From Oleomonas cavernae (GTDB taxonomy: Bacteria > Pseudomonadota > Alphaproteobacteria > Zavarziniales > Zavarziniaceae): 64,000 bases of DNA. The notes beneath the pieces are model-generated. The model was not told the DNA's origin. It ran no database searches and worked only from the letters and a program-made list of their open reading frames with translations. The DNA is taken from the NCBI RefSeq assembly GCF_003590945.1, contig NZ_QYUK01000011.1:2074001-2138000 (forward strand), in the 5' to 3' direction. Positions 49,141 to 58,515 of the stretch are shown here, piece by piece (within the stretch, counting starts at the first letter, position 1; each line of letters opens with the position of its first letter). Both the position numbers and the translations under genes were made by a program.

Positions 49141-51174
49141 ATGGCGACTTTCACCGGCAGCAACAGCGCCGAGGTCATCCCCGACCTGATCATCGGGCCG
49201 GTGCAGGGCATCGGAAACGACTTCGTCGACGCCCTTGGCGGCGACGATATCGCCATCGGCTGGTCGGGCGACGACGTCATCCGCGGCGGCGCCGGCGGCG
49301 ACGTCATCATCGGCGGGCTTCTCAACGCGGCCGGGATCATAACCCTCTCGGGGATCGATGCCGCGGACTACACCACCTCGGTGGACGGGGTGACGATCGA
49401 CCTCAGCGTCCTTATCAGCCAGACCTTGCCGAGGCTCGGCATCAATATTCAGTTGAACGGTGCAAGCCAGGGCTTCGGGGGCGACGCCCAGGGCGATTAC
49501 CTGGTAGGTATCGTCAACCTGATCGGCTCCAACACCGGCGGCGACACCCTGACCGGCTCGGCTGCCGCCAACACGATGAACGGCCAGGGCGGTGACGACA
49601 CGCTGAATGGCGGCGGCGGCAACGACATCCTCCTCGGCGGCGCCGGCCTCGATCTGCTCACCGGCGGGGCCGGGGCCGACTCCCTGCAAGGCGGCGCCTT
49701 TCTCGACAGCGCACTCTACGGCTTTTCGCCTTCCGGGGTGACGGTCAACCTGACAACGGGCACCGGATTGGGCGGCGATGCCCAGGGTGACACCCTGACC
49801 GGCATCGAAAATGTGGTCGGTTCGGCCTTTATCGATGTCATCACCGGCGACGCGAACAGCAATTCTCTGCAAGGCCTGGGCGGCGATGACACGCTGAATG
49901 GCGTCGGCGGCGACGATGTTCTGATTGGCGGCGCGGGTGCCGATATCCTCAATGGCGGGGCGGGCACCAACACCGCAGTGTACGATACCTCGTCGGCGGG
50001 CGTTCAGATCGACCTTAGCACCGGTACCACTGTTGTCGGCCAGGGCGGCGACGCCCAAAGCGACCAGCTGACCGATATCACCAACCTTGTCGGCTCCGGT
50101 TTCAACGACGTCCTGGGCGGCACCAGCGCCAACAACGGGCTGAACGGCGGCCTGGGCGACGATCGCCTGACCGGCGGCGCCGGCGGCGACCAGTTGATCG
50201 GCGGCGACGGCCTGGACATGATTCTATACAGCGCCTCGAGCGTCGGGGTGACCGTCGATCTGGGCTTGAGCACCGCATCGGGCGGCGACGCCCAGGGCGA
50301 CACCTTGAGCAGCATCGAAAACGTGATCGGCTCCAACTTTGCCGATAGCCTTACCGGGAATGCCGGCGACAACCGGCTTTACGGCCTGGACGGCGATGAC
50401 CTGCTGAATGGCGGTGACGGCGCCGATACCCTGCTGGGCGGCGTGGGCACCGACAATCTTACCGGCGGCGTCGGCAACGACGTCCTGAAGGGTGACGACG
50501 GCACCGACACGCTGACCGGTAACGAGGGCAACGACCGCCTGGATGGCGGTGTCGGCGCCGACAGCATGGCCGGCGGGCTGGGCGACGATACCTACTTCGT
50601 CGACGATGCCGGCGACATCGTCACCGAAGCGGCCGGCGAAGGCAGCGACCGGGTCTATGCCGCCGTCTCCTATTCGCTGGACGGTGCCGAGCTCGAGAAC
50701 CTGTTCCTGACCGGCACTGCCGTGCAGGGCGACGGCAACGGTTTCGACAATGTCATCACCGGCAACGGCGCCGACAATGTGCTGAACGGTGGGATCGGGG
50801 TCGATCGCCTGAAGGGCATGGACGGGGCCGACATCCTCAATGGCGGGGCCGGCAAGGACTATCTGTATGGCGGGGCCGGTGCCGACCACTTCGTGTTCGA
50901 CTCACCGGGCTCGGGCGCCGATGCCATTGGCGACTGGGAAGCCGGGATCGACAAGATCGACCTCAACGCCACAGGCTTCGGCCTGGCCGTCGGCCCGGTC
51001 ACCGTGGTCAACGGCACCTCGTCCCAGGGCCTTTCCGGCGACGTCCTGTTCTATCAGACCAATACCGGCCGCCTCTATTTCCACGACGGCGACACGGAGG
51101 CGCTTACCCTCTTCGCGAGCTTTGGCACCGCCCGTCCCGCCGGCCTGAGCGACACGGACTTCGTCCTGGTCTGA
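49141..51174 (+). CDS. RTX (hemolysin-type Ca-binding repeat) secreted protein 3
   Basis: 677 residues; ATG 49141 preceded by AAGGAG. Longest of the array: it has more RTX blocks, each of the form GGDGxDxLxG followed by a beta-roll unit (for example GGDDTLNGGGGNDILLGGAG near 160). The YFVDDAGDIVTEAAGEG module and the common C-terminal domain ending DFVLV are present. N-terminus MATFTGSNSAEVIPDLIIG resembles RTX 1. Predicted extracellular, Ca-dependent folding after type I secretion. Confidence 0.93.
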   Translation: MATFTGSNSAEVIPDLIIGPVQGIGNDFVDALGGDDIAIGWSGDDVIRGGAGGDVIIGGLLNAAGIITLSGIDAADYTTSVDGVTIDLSVLISQTLPRLGINIQLNGASQGFGGDAQGDYLVGIVNLIGSNTGGDTLTGSAAANTMNGQGGDDTLNGGGGNDILLGGAGLDLLTGGAGADSLQGGAFLDSALYGFSPSGVTVNLTTGTGLGGDAQGDTLTGIENVVGSAFIDVITGDANSNSLQGLGGDDTLNGVGGDDVLIGGAGADILNGGAGTNTAVYDTSSAGVQIDLSTGTTVVGQGGDAQSDQLTDITNLVGSGFNDVLGGTSANNGLNGGLGDDRLTGGAGGDQLIGGDGLDMILYSASSVGVTVDLGLSTASGGDAQGDTLSSIENVIGSNFADSLTGNAGDNRLYGLDGDDLLNGGDGADTLLGGVGTDNLTGGVGNDVLKGDDGTDTLTGNEGNDRLDGGVGADSMAGGLGDDTYFVDDAGDIVTEAAGEGSDRVYAAVSYSLDGAELENLFLTGTAVQGDGNGFDNVITGNGADNVLNGGIGVDRLKGMDGADILNGGAGKDYLYGGAGADHFVFDSPGSGADAIGDWEAGIDKIDLNATGFGLAVGPVTVVNGTSSQGLSGDVLFYQTNTGRLYFHDGDTEALTLFASFGTARPAGLSDTDFVLV

Positions 51175-51198
51175 CCTCGCCCGCTTGCCGGGGCGGGA

Positions 51199-51216
51199 AT
51201 GTTATATTATCACATC
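51199..51216 (+). promoter_or_regulatory. Zur-like box overlapping the cobW promoter
   Basis: ATGTTATATTATCACAT, a palindromic AT-rich 17-mer (TGTTATA...TATxACA), strongly resembles zinc-uptake-regulator sites. It ends 1-3 bases before the ATG pair at 51218/51221. Any transcript from this promoter would be nearly leaderless. Confidence 0.6.
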
Positions 51217-51217
51217 A

Positions 51218-52357
51218 ATGATGAGCAACATTCCCGCCCCCACCCCTTCCGGCGATGCCGGCATCCCCGTCACCCTGCTGACCGGCTTCCTGGGCAGCGG
51301 CAAGACCACCGTGCTGAACGGCCTGCTGCGTTCGCCGGGCATGGCGCGCACCGCCGTGATCATCAACGAGTTCGGCGAGATCGGGCTGGACCACGACCTG
51401 GTCGAGTCGGCCAAGGACGAGATGGTCCTGCTCAAGTCGGGCTGCCTGTGCTGCACGGTGAAGGGCGACCTGATCGAGGCCCTGCGCCGGCTGTTCCTGC
51501 AACGGGTGCGCGGCGAGGTGCCGGAATTCGACCGGGTGGTGATCGAGACCACCGGCCTGGCCGACCCCGCCCCGATCATCCACACGCTGATGAGCGATCC
51601 CGTGGTCGCGGCGCGCTATCGCCTGGACGGCGTGGTGACCACGGTCGACAGCGTCCTGGGCCTTGCCACCCTGGACGCCCATGCCGAGGCGGTGAAGCAG
51701 GCGGCGGTGGCCGACCGCCTCCTGCTGACCAAGGGCGACCTGGCGGCGCCTGAGACGCTTGCGCTGCTGGAACGTCGGCTGGCGGCACTCAATCCCGCCG
51801 CGCCGCGGATCAAGGTGGCGCACGGCGTGCTGGATCCGGTGGCGATCCTCAATGTCGGCCTGTACGATCCCGCGACCAAAACCATCGATGTCGCCGGGTG
51901 GCTGCGCGAGGAGGCCTATCTTCAGCATCACCACGGCGACGATCACGACCATGGTCATGATCATCATCATCACCAGCATCATGAAGATGTGAACAGGCAC
52001 GACGATCACATCCGCGCCTTCTGCTTCGTGGTCGACGAGCCGATCGAGCCGCTGGCCTTCGAATCCTGGCTCAATGTGCTGACCAGCTTCCGGGGCGAGA
52101 ACCTGCTGCGCATCAAGGGGATCGTGAACCTGGCCGGGCACGAGCGCCCGGTCGCCATTCACGGCGTCCAGCACCTGTTCCATCCGGCGGTTGAACTGCC
52201 GGCGTGGCCGGGCGACGACCGGCGCAGCCGCATCGTCTTCATCACCCGCGATATCGACGAGGCCGTGGTGGCGCAGACCTTCGCCGCCTTCGCGCAAGGG
52301 GCGAAGGCGGCGTCAGGGGCAGGTTACGACCGGCGTTTCACCGGCCTCAGCGCCTGA
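51218..52357 (+). CDS. CobW/COG0523 family GTPase (zinc metallochaperone-like)
   Basis: 379 residues from ATG 51218. G1 motif [12 protein letters not shown], metal-binding GCLCC motif ([10 protein letters not shown]), switch-type [14 protein letters not shown] and [11 protein letters not shown] are intact. A His-rich loop of about 28 residues ([20 protein letters not shown], near 240-260) is typical of zinc-linked members such as ZigA/YeiR. A Zur-like box just upstream supports a role in zinc allocation under starvation. It ends 11 bases inside the opposite tctA gene. Confidence 0.93.
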   Translation: MMSNIPAPTPSGDAGIPVTLLTGFLGSGKTTVLNGLLRSPGMARTAVIINEFGEIGLDHDLVESAKDEMVLLKSGCLCCTVKGDLIEALRRLFLQRVRGEVPEFDRVVIETTGLADPAPIIHTLMSDPVVAARYRLDGVVTTVDSVLGLATLDAHAEAVKQAAVADRLLLTKGDLAAPETLALLERRLAALNPAAPRIKVAHGVLDPVAILNVGLYDPATKTIDVAGWLREEAYLQHHHGDDHDHGHDHHHHQHHEDVNRHDDHIRAFCFVVDEPIEPLAFESWLNVLTSFRGENLLRIKGIVNLAGHERPVAIHGVQHLFHPAVELPAWPGDDRRSRIVFITRDIDEAVVAQTFAAFAQGAKAASGAGYDRRFTGLSA

Positions 52358-53828
52358 CCCGGCGCCAGATCGGCGGCACCACGATCGCCAGTACGGCGAT
52401 GGTCAGGATCGAGGCCGAGATCGGCTCGGTCAGGAACACGCTCATGTCGCCCTGGGTCATCTGCAGCGCGCGGCGGAACTGTTCTTCGGCCATGGGGCCC
52501 AGGATCAAGCCCACGATCACCGGCGCGATGGGGAAATCGAACCAGCGCAGCAGGAAACCGACGATGCCAATCGCCAGCAGCAGCCACAGGTCGAACACCG
52601 ACTGGTTGACGCTGTAGACGCCCAAGGTGGCGAAGATGACGATCGAGCCATAGAGGATGGGACGCGGGATGTGCAACAGGCGCACCCACAGGCCGGCCAG
52701 GGGCAGGTTCAGGACCAGCAGCATCACATTGCCGATGTAGAGGCTGGCGATCAGGCCCCACACCAGCGGCCCGCCGTTCTCGAACAGCAGCGGCCCGGGC
52801 TGGAGATTGTACTGCTGGAACGCGGCCAGCAGGATCGCGGCCGTCGCCGAGGTGGGCAGGCCCAGCGCCAGCAGGGGCACCAGCACGCCGGCCACGGCGG
52901 CATTGTTCGCCGCTTCCGGCCCGGCCACGCCCTCGATCGCGCCCTTGCCGAATTCCTCAGGTCTCTTGGACAGCTTCTTCTCGATCAGGTAGGACAGGAA
53001 GGTCGGGATCTCGGTGCCGCCGGCCGGCAGGGTGCCCAGCGGAAAGCCCAGGGCGGTGCCGCGCAGCCAGGGTTTCCAACTGCGTCCCCATTCCTCGCGC
53101 GTCATCCACATCGAGCCGCGGATCGGTACGATCTCCTCGACCCGCAAGGAGGCGCGGGCTGCAAGGTAGAAGGCCTCGCCCACGGCAAACAGGCCGACCG
53201 CGACGACGACCACGTCGATGCCGTCCAGCAGTTCCGGAACCCCGGCGGTAAAGCGCGAGGTGCCGGTCAGGCTGTCGATACCGACGAGTCCCATGGCCAA
53301 CCCTAAGCACAGGCTGGCCAGGCCGCGCAGGATCGAATTGCCCAGCACCGCGGTGACGGTCAGGAAGGCCAGCACGATCAGGGCGAAATAGTCGGCCGGA
53401 CCGAACGAGACGGCCAGTTTGACCGCAAAGGGGGCGGCGAAGGACAGCGCGATGGTGGCGAGCGTACCGGCGACGAACGAGCCGATGGCGGCGGTGGCCA
53501 AGGCCGCCGCGCCCCTGCCCGCCCGTGCCATCAGGTTGCCCTCGATCGCCGTGATGATCGAACCGGACTCGCCCGGCGTGTTGATCAGGATCGAGGTGGT
53601 GGAGGAGCCGTACATGGCGCCGTAGTAGATGCCGCCGAACATGATGAAGGCACCGGTCGGGTCCAGCTTGGCGGTCACCGGCAGCAACAGGGCAACGGTC
53701 AGCGCCGGCCCGATGCCGGGCAGGATGCCCACGGCGGTACCAAGCGTCACGCCCAGGAACGACCACAACAGGTTCTCGGCCGAGAGGGCGACGAGGAAGC
53801 CGTTGGCGAGCAGTTGGAAAGTATCCAT
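52347..53828 (-). CDS. tctA: Tripartite tricarboxylate transporter large permease TctA
   Basis: 493 residues, about 12 hydrophobic helices. The TctA signature appears in [38 protein letters not shown] and the [20 protein letters not shown] loop. The permease moves a carboxylate (citrate or related) with Na+ or H+ once delivered by TctC. Last gene of tctC-tctB-tctA, adjacent to tctB with no gap. It overlaps the end of the cobW gene by 11 bases. Confidence 0.97.
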   Translation of the reverse strand: MDTFQLLANGFLVALSAENLLWSFLGVTLGTAVGILPGIGPALTVALLLPVTAKLDPTGAFIMFGGIYYGAMYGSSTTSILINTPGESGSIITAIEGNLMARAGRGAAALATAAIGSFVAGTLATIALSFAAPFAVKLAVSFGPADYFALIVLAFLTVTAVLGNSILRGLASLCLGLAMGLVGIDSLTGTSRFTAGVPELLDGIDVVVVAVGLFAVGEAFYLAARASLRVEEIVPIRGSMWMTREEWGRSWKPWLRGTALGFPLGTLPAGGTEIPTFLSYLIEKKLSKRPEEFGKGAIEGVAGPEAANNAAVAGVLVPLLALGLPTSATAAILLAAFQQYNLQPGPLLFENGGPLVWGLIASLYIGNVMLLVLNLPLAGLWVRLLHIPRPILYGSIVIFATLGVYSVNQSVFDLWLLLAIGIVGFLLRWFDFPIAPVIVGLILGPMAEEQFRRALQMTQGDMSVFLTEPISASILTIAVLAIVVPPIWRRVRR

Positions 53829-54338
53829 TCAGAGCAATCCAGCGAGCACGCCCTGCGGCAGGGGAAGACCAAGGCCGGTGGTAAAGCCGTAATAGACGCC
53901 AACCGCCAGAATGATTGCGATGACGAGATCGCGCAGGATCGCCCGTGAGCCAAAGCCCCGGGCAACGCCCATGAACATCACCACCGAGGCAACGATGAAG
54001 CCGCCGGGGCGATAGAGCAGGATGCCCAGGACGATACCGGCGATCACCCAGGCCAGGGTGGGCCAGTCGATCTTCTCGCCCATATCGTCGGCCGAGCGCC
54101 AGCCGCCGCGGATCGCCTTGAGCAGCAGGCCGAAACTGACCAGCGCCACGGCACCGATCACCATCATCGGGATGACCGTGGGCAGGCTCTTGCGGTGAAT
54201 CGGCGGGACCTTGATCTCGAACAGGCCCGACAGCAGCGCCGCCGCCGCTGCGAGAAACAGCAGGGCGACGCCGAGTTCCGGCCAGGCGATGGATGGCCGG
54301 CGGAGTTCCCCCGCCGGCGGCATCATTTCGCCCTTCAT
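53829..54338 (-). CDS. tctB: Tripartite tricarboxylate transporter small permease TctB
   Basis: 169 residues from ATG 54338, which overlaps the tctC stop by four bases; the open frame continues upstream, but that part lies inside tctC. Four hydrophobic helices: PELGVALLFLAAAAALLSG, PTVIPMMVIGAVALVSFGLL, WVIAGIVLGILLYRPG and LVIAIILAVGVYYGFTTGLG. The size and topology suit TctB. Confidence 0.93.
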   Translation of the reverse strand: MKGEMMPPAGELRRPSIAWPELGVALLFLAAAAALLSGLFEIKVPPIHRKSLPTVIPMMVIGAVALVSFGLLLKAIRGGWRSADDMGEKIDWPTLAWVIAGIVLGILLYRPGGFIVASVVMFMGVARGFGSRAILRDLVIAIILAVGVYYGFTTGLGLPLPQGVLAGLL

Positions 54339-55315
54339 TGCACCAAGCCGATCTCGCGCAGCGTGGTCTCGACCCTGGCCACTTCCTCGCCCAGGAACTT
54401 GTCGAAGTCGTCGCCCGACAGGTAGAGATCGGTCCAGTCGCGCTTCTTCAGCACGTCCTGCCACTGCGTGCTCTTGTGCACCGTATCGATGGCCGCGATC
54501 AGGGCCGTGCGCTGCGCTGCATCAATGCCCGGCGGGGCGAAGACGGCGCGCCAGTTTGCCAGGTCGACCGCCACGCCCTGTTCGCGCAGGGTCGGGATGT
54601 TGATGCTGGCCACCCGCTCGGGCGAAGAGATCGCCAGGGCACGCAATTCGCCCGAAGCGATCTGGCCGGCGAATTCGCCATAGCCCGAGACACCGGCCGA
54701 GACCTTGTTGCCCAGCAGGGCCGCCAAGGCCTCGCCGCCGCCCGAATAGGCGATGTAGTTGACCGAGGTCGGATCGGCACCCACCGCCTTGGCGATCAGG
54801 CCGACCAGGATCTGGTCGGTGCCGCCGGCCGATCCGCCGGCCCAGGTGGTCTTGCCGGGGTCGGCCTTGAAGGCCGCGACCAGGTCGGCCATGGTCTTGA
54901 AGGGCGAGGCCGCGGGGACCACGATCACCTCGAACTCGCCGGTCAGGCGGGCGATCGGCGTGACATCCTTGAGCGTCACGGGGGACTGGTTGGTCAGCAC
55001 CGCGCCCACCATCACCAGGCCGCCCACCATCAGGGCATCGCCGCTGCCCTTCTTGCCGGCGAACTGGGCGAGGCCGATGGTGCCGCCGGCGCCGGCGACG
55101 TTCTCGACCGTCACCGTCTTGGCCGCCCCGGTCGCCAGCAGCACTTCCTGCAGGACCCGGGCGGTCTGGTCCCAGCCGCCGCCGGGCTTGGCCGGCGCCA
55201 TCACCGTCAATTCGGGCAGGCTCTCGGCCCGGGCCGAGGCCAGCGGGCCACCGAGGCCGACCACGAGCGCGGCAAGCGCCACGGCGACGTGGCGCAAGAA
55301 CTTGATACGGGGCAT
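54335..55315 (-). CDS. tctC: Tripartite tricarboxylate transporter binding protein TctC
   Basis: 326 residues from ATG 55315. A signal peptide (RHVAVALAALVVGLGGPLASARA) is followed by a Bug/TctC fold: VMAPAKPGGGWDQTARVLQE, ENVAGAGGTIGLAQFAGKKG and AGGSAGGTDQILVGLIAKAV. Binds a carboxylate in the periplasm and hands it to TctAB. The ligand is not predictable. Confidence 0.95.
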   Translation of the reverse strand: MPRIKFLRHVAVALAALVVGLGGPLASARAESLPELTVMAPAKPGGGWDQTARVLQEVLLATGAAKTVTVENVAGAGGTIGLAQFAGKKGSGDALMVGGLVMVGAVLTNQSPVTLKDVTPIARLTGEFEVIVVPAASPFKTMADLVAAFKADPGKTTWAGGSAGGTDQILVGLIAKAVGADPTSVNYIAYSGGGEALAALLGNKVSAGVSGYGEFAGQIASGELRALAISSPERVASINIPTLREQGVAVDLANWRAVFAPPGIDAAQRTALIAAIDTVHKSTQWQDVLKKRDWTDLYLSGDDFDKFLGEEVARVETTLREIGLVQ

Positions 55316-55415
55316 GTCGGGTAACTCCCTTATTTTGCTTATTGGGCGCTGGGTGCGCCCTTGAGGCCTTTTACCTGACGCAGCGTAATGGGGCGGCGCG
55401 CACTGTTCAATCACT

Positions 55416-55431
55416 CGTGATCGAGATCACA
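55416..55431. promoter_or_regulatory. CRP-like site between tctC and the cyclase operon
   Basis: CGTGATCGAGATCACA matches the CRP/FNR consensus TGTGA-N6-TCACA at 9 of 10 positions. On the plus strand TATCGT occurs at 55453-55458, exactly where a -10 element should sit if the site is centred at -41.5 (class II activation), giving a start near 55465 and a leader of 52 bases before 55517. No matching spacing is seen toward tctC. Confidence 0.6.
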
Positions 55432-55516
55432 GCCTTGCGTCGCGCGCCGTCCTATCGTCCACTCGTGTCGCCGATCCTCAAGCGGGTTCGGCGCCTTTGA
55501 GAATTGGAAGGCTGTC

Positions 55517-56262
55517 ATGAATTCGCTCTCGGTCAAGTCGGTGCGCACCACCGCGGCTATCGCGGTCGGCACCGTCGTCGCCATGGCTTTTGCCGGCGCC
55601 GCCCTGCATGTGGCGCGCGCCCAGGCGCCGCTGGCCCATCTGGGCACCAACGCGATCGCGGTGGTCGAGGATGTCACCGCGCCGGCGAGCGGCCTGAGTT
55701 TCATGGACTTCATCTTCGCCGGCCAGACCGTGGACCTGGGGGCCGACGGCAAGCTGGTGGTTTCCTACCTGTCGGGTTGCCGCAGCGAGACGATCGTCGG
55801 CGGCAAGGTGGTGTTCGAGGCCGGCGGTGCCAAGGCCGAAGGCGGCAAGGTAACCCCCACCCTCACCCCAACTGCCAGACCGCGTCGGCCGAGATCGCGC
55901 CCGATTCGACCGAGGCGGGGGCGGTCGCCGTGCGCGGCACCGGCGACGTCATGGGCGGCGAAGGGGAAGACCGCATCATCCGTTCCAGCGAGCCGGCGTT
56001 CCGCTGGCTGGCCGGCGGGGCGGGCGAAGTGCGCGTCTACAATATCGGCAAGGTGCCGGCGGAACTGGTGTGGACCGGCCAGGGCGACAACGGCCATGCC
56101 GAATATCCGGCCAGCGCCCCGCGCCTGACCCCGAACGTGCCCTACCGGGTCGAGATCCGGGCCGGCGGTGCCGTCATCGGCGAGGCGCGCTTCTCGATCG
56201 ATCCTACCTTGAGCGTGCCCGACACCCTGGCCAATCGTCTGGTGCCGGTTGCCAAGCCGTGA
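55517..56262 (+). pseudogene. Secreted FecR-like protein paired with the adenylate cyclase, frameshifted
   Basis: About 249 residues if repaired. The N-terminal frame has a membrane or signal helix (TTAAIAVGTVVAMAFAGAAL), followed by VVEDVTAPASGLSFMDFIFA and LGADGKLVVSYLSGCRSETI, a FecR-like pattern. The remainder in another frame begins NCQTASAEIAPDSTEAGAVA and ends RLVPVAKP at 56262. The break is a C run (CCCC at 55866-55869) in which one more C is expected. Genes of this type often precede CHASE2 adenylate cyclases. The function is unknown. Its stop overlaps the start of the cyclase gene. Confidence 0.8.
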
Positions 56263-58366
56263 ACCGACGCATCGCCGCCGCCGCCTCTGGGCGCGGCGCC
56301 TGGGCCTTTCCGGCGCCCTTGCCCTGATCCTAGCCGCCCTGGCGGTCTCGGGCCCGCTCGACTTTCTGGGCCGGGCGGGCATCGATTTCATGATACCGGC
56401 CCGCCACGCCCTGTTCGGGCCGATCTTCCCGCCCGAACAGTCGGACGTGGTGCTGATCGCGATCGACGAGCAGACCTATCACGTCCCGCCCTTCGGCGAG
56501 ACGCCAAAGGTTGCTTGGACACCGCAGCTCGCCACCGTGCTGGACGCCGTCACCGCCGCTGGCGCGGTGGCCATGGGCTTCGACGTGGTGTTCCCCGTCA
56601 CCCTCGACCGGCAGGACATGCTGGCGGGCCGCGACCGGCCCTTCCTGGTCAGCCTGCGCCGGGCCGCCGAGGCGGGCAAGGTGGTACTGGGCGAGGCCCG
56701 GCTGTCGCGGGAGGTGCTGCGCCCGCACCCGGCCCAGCGCCTGGCCGTGAAGGGCGACGGCAATATCCGCCTGCTGAACCTGCGCTTCGATCCCGATGAC
56801 GTGGTGCGGGCCTATACCGCCCGCTACCGCCTGGAAGGCGGGGCCGGCACCGTGCCCTCCTTCGGCGCGGAACTGGCCGCGCGGGCCGGCGCCAAGGTGC
56901 CCGACGAGGATTTCCTGATCAATTTCAACACCGGCCCGGGCGACGTTCCCGTCTACAGCCTGGCCGACATCTATGCCTGCGTCGACACCGACTACATGGC
57001 CCGCGCCTTCAAGGGCAAGATCGTGCTGATCGGCGAGGTCCTGGATATCGAGGACCGCTTCCGCTCCGCCAAGCGTTACGCCCTGACCGAAGGCGATACC
57101 AGCGGCGACCCGGCCCGTTGCAAGATCGCCGCCGATCCCGACCGCTTTCGCCCGCTGGGCAGCCGCAGCTCGATGCCCGGCGTGCTGATCCACGCCGCCG
57201 CCATCAACACCATCACCAAGCAGGCCTGGCTGAACCGCCTGGCCATGCCCGCCGAAGCCGCCTTGTGCTTTGCCTGGTTCCTGGGCCTGGGCTTGAGCTA
57301 TTTCCAGCTCAAGCCGGCCGGCGGGGCCGCCGCCGGCGGGGCGGCCACCGCCCTTCTCTTCGGCGTTGCCGTGCTCGTCTTTACCGGGGGCACGGTGCTG
57401 CCGATCCTGTCGATGGCCGTCGGGGGCATCGTGCTGTTCGCCGGGCTCTATGCCTATCGCTTCGTAATCGAGGACAGCGACCGCCGGCGTATCCACCACG
57501 CCTTCAGCCATTACCTGGCCCCGGCCATGGTCGAGCGCCTGGCGGAGGATCCCGACGCCCTGCGCCTGGGCGGCGACCGGCGCGACCTGACGGTGTTCTT
57601 CTCGGACATGGTGGGTTTCACCTCGCTCAGCGAGAAGCTGGCCGACCAGCCTGATCGCTTCATCGAGGTGATCAACCAGTACCTGACCGTGATCACCAGC
57701 GCGATCGAGCAGCACGACGGCTATATCGACAAGTTCATCGGCGACGCGGTGATGGCGATCTGGGGCGCACCCCTGCCCAATGCGGAAGCCGAGCGCCTGG
57801 CGGCCCAGGCGGCGCTCGATGCCCAGGCCGCGCTGGAAGCCTTCAATCGGGAGGTCATCGGGCCGGTCTACGGCCTGCCGCCGCTGGGCACCCGCATCGG
57901 CATCGCCACGGGCGAGGCGATCGTCGGCAACATGGGCTCGCGCACCAGGCTCAACTACACCGTCACCGGCGACGTGGTGAACCTCGCCTCGCGCCTGGAG
58001 GGGGCCAACAAGCACTACGGCACCGGCGTGATCGTCTCAGGCGCCACGGCCGAGCACCTGGGCGATCGCTTCGTCCTGCGCACCCTCGACCGGCTGGTGG
58101 TGAAGGGCAAGTCGCAGGCGGTGCCGATCTTCGAGCTGGTCGGCCGATCGGGAGAGGTTACGCCGGAGCGCAAGGCGCAACTCGCCGTCTTCGACCAGGC
58201 CCTGGACAAGTTCCTGGCCCGCGATTTCGAAGGCGCCCAGGCGGGCTTTGCCGAACTGGCGCAGATCGACCCGGTCGCCGCCCTCTATCACGCCCGCGCC
58301 TTCGCCTTCCGCCTGGAACCGCCGCCCGATGATTGGGACGGGCGCTATGTGCTGGAGACGAAGTAG
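56249..58366 (+). CDS. CHASE2-domain class III adenylate cyclase
   Basis: 705 residues as read from TTG 56249. One N-terminal helix, a periplasmic CHASE2 sensor (about 50-330), three membrane helices (about 330-410), and a class III cyclase domain (about 435-640). Cyclase motifs are complete: VFFSDMVGFTSLSEKL, FIGDAVMAIWGAP, the GTRIGIATGEAIVGNMGSRT region and NYTVTGDVVNLASRLEG. Predicted to make cAMP in response to an unknown periplasmic signal. The TTG start is doubtful. One additional C near 56285 would join it to GTG 56259, giving VNRRIAAAALWARRLG, coupled by GTGA to the upstream gene. Confidence 0.93.
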   Translation: MPSREPTHRRRRLWARRLGLSGALALILAALAVSGPLDFLGRAGIDFMIPARHALFGPIFPPEQSDVVLIAIDEQTYHVPPFGETPKVAWTPQLATVLDAVTAAGAVAMGFDVVFPVTLDRQDMLAGRDRPFLVSLRRAAEAGKVVLGEARLSREVLRPHPAQRLAVKGDGNIRLLNLRFDPDDVVRAYTARYRLEGGAGTVPSFGAELAARAGAKVPDEDFLINFNTGPGDVPVYSLADIYACVDTDYMARAFKGKIVLIGEVLDIEDRFRSAKRYALTEGDTSGDPARCKIAADPDRFRPLGSRSSMPGVLIHAAAINTITKQAWLNRLAMPAEAALCFAWFLGLGLSYFQLKPAGGAAAGGAATALLFGVAVLVFTGGTVLPILSMAVGGIVLFAGLYAYRFVIEDSDRRRIHHAFSHYLAPAMVERLAEDPDALRLGGDRRDLTVFFSDMVGFTSLSEKLADQPDRFIEVINQYLTVITSAIEQHDGYIDKFIGDAVMAIWGAPLPNAEAERLAAQAALDAQAALEAFNREVIGPVYGLPPLGTRIGIATGEAIVGNMGSRTRLNYTVTGDVVNLASRLEGANKHYGTGVIVSGATAEHLGDRFVLRTLDRLVVKGKSQAVPIFELVGRSGEVTPERKAQLAVFDQALDKFLARDFEGAQAGFAELAQIDPVAALYHARAFAFRLEPPPDDWDGRYVLETK

Positions 58367-58386
58367 TTATTTTGCACAGGCATCGT

Positions 58387-58495
58387 GCGTCCTTCGAGAC
58401 GGCCCTGCGGGCCTCCTCAGGATGAGGAAAATCTTAATGGCATAAAGATTCTCCTCATCCTGAGGAGCCACCGAAGGTGGCGTCTCGAAGGACGC
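58387..58495. repeat. Branched intergenic inverted repeat (repeat family 1)
   Basis: Outer arms GCGTCCTTCGAGAC (58387-58400) and GTCTCGAAGGACGC (58482-58495) are perfect. The inner core CCTCAGGATGAGGA pairs with CTCCTCATCCTGAGG. Side hairpins GGCCC/GGGCC and GCCACC/GGTGGC give a cruciform-like fold. Same family as 36052-36118. Confidence 0.85.
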
Positions 58496-58515
58496 AACCA
58501 CAGCCGTCCCAGCCC

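Noticed and set aside
45459-51174. CRISPR-like or satellite repeat array
   Set aside because: The periodicity comes from protein-level RTX repeats with variable DNA, not from direct repeats with spacers.
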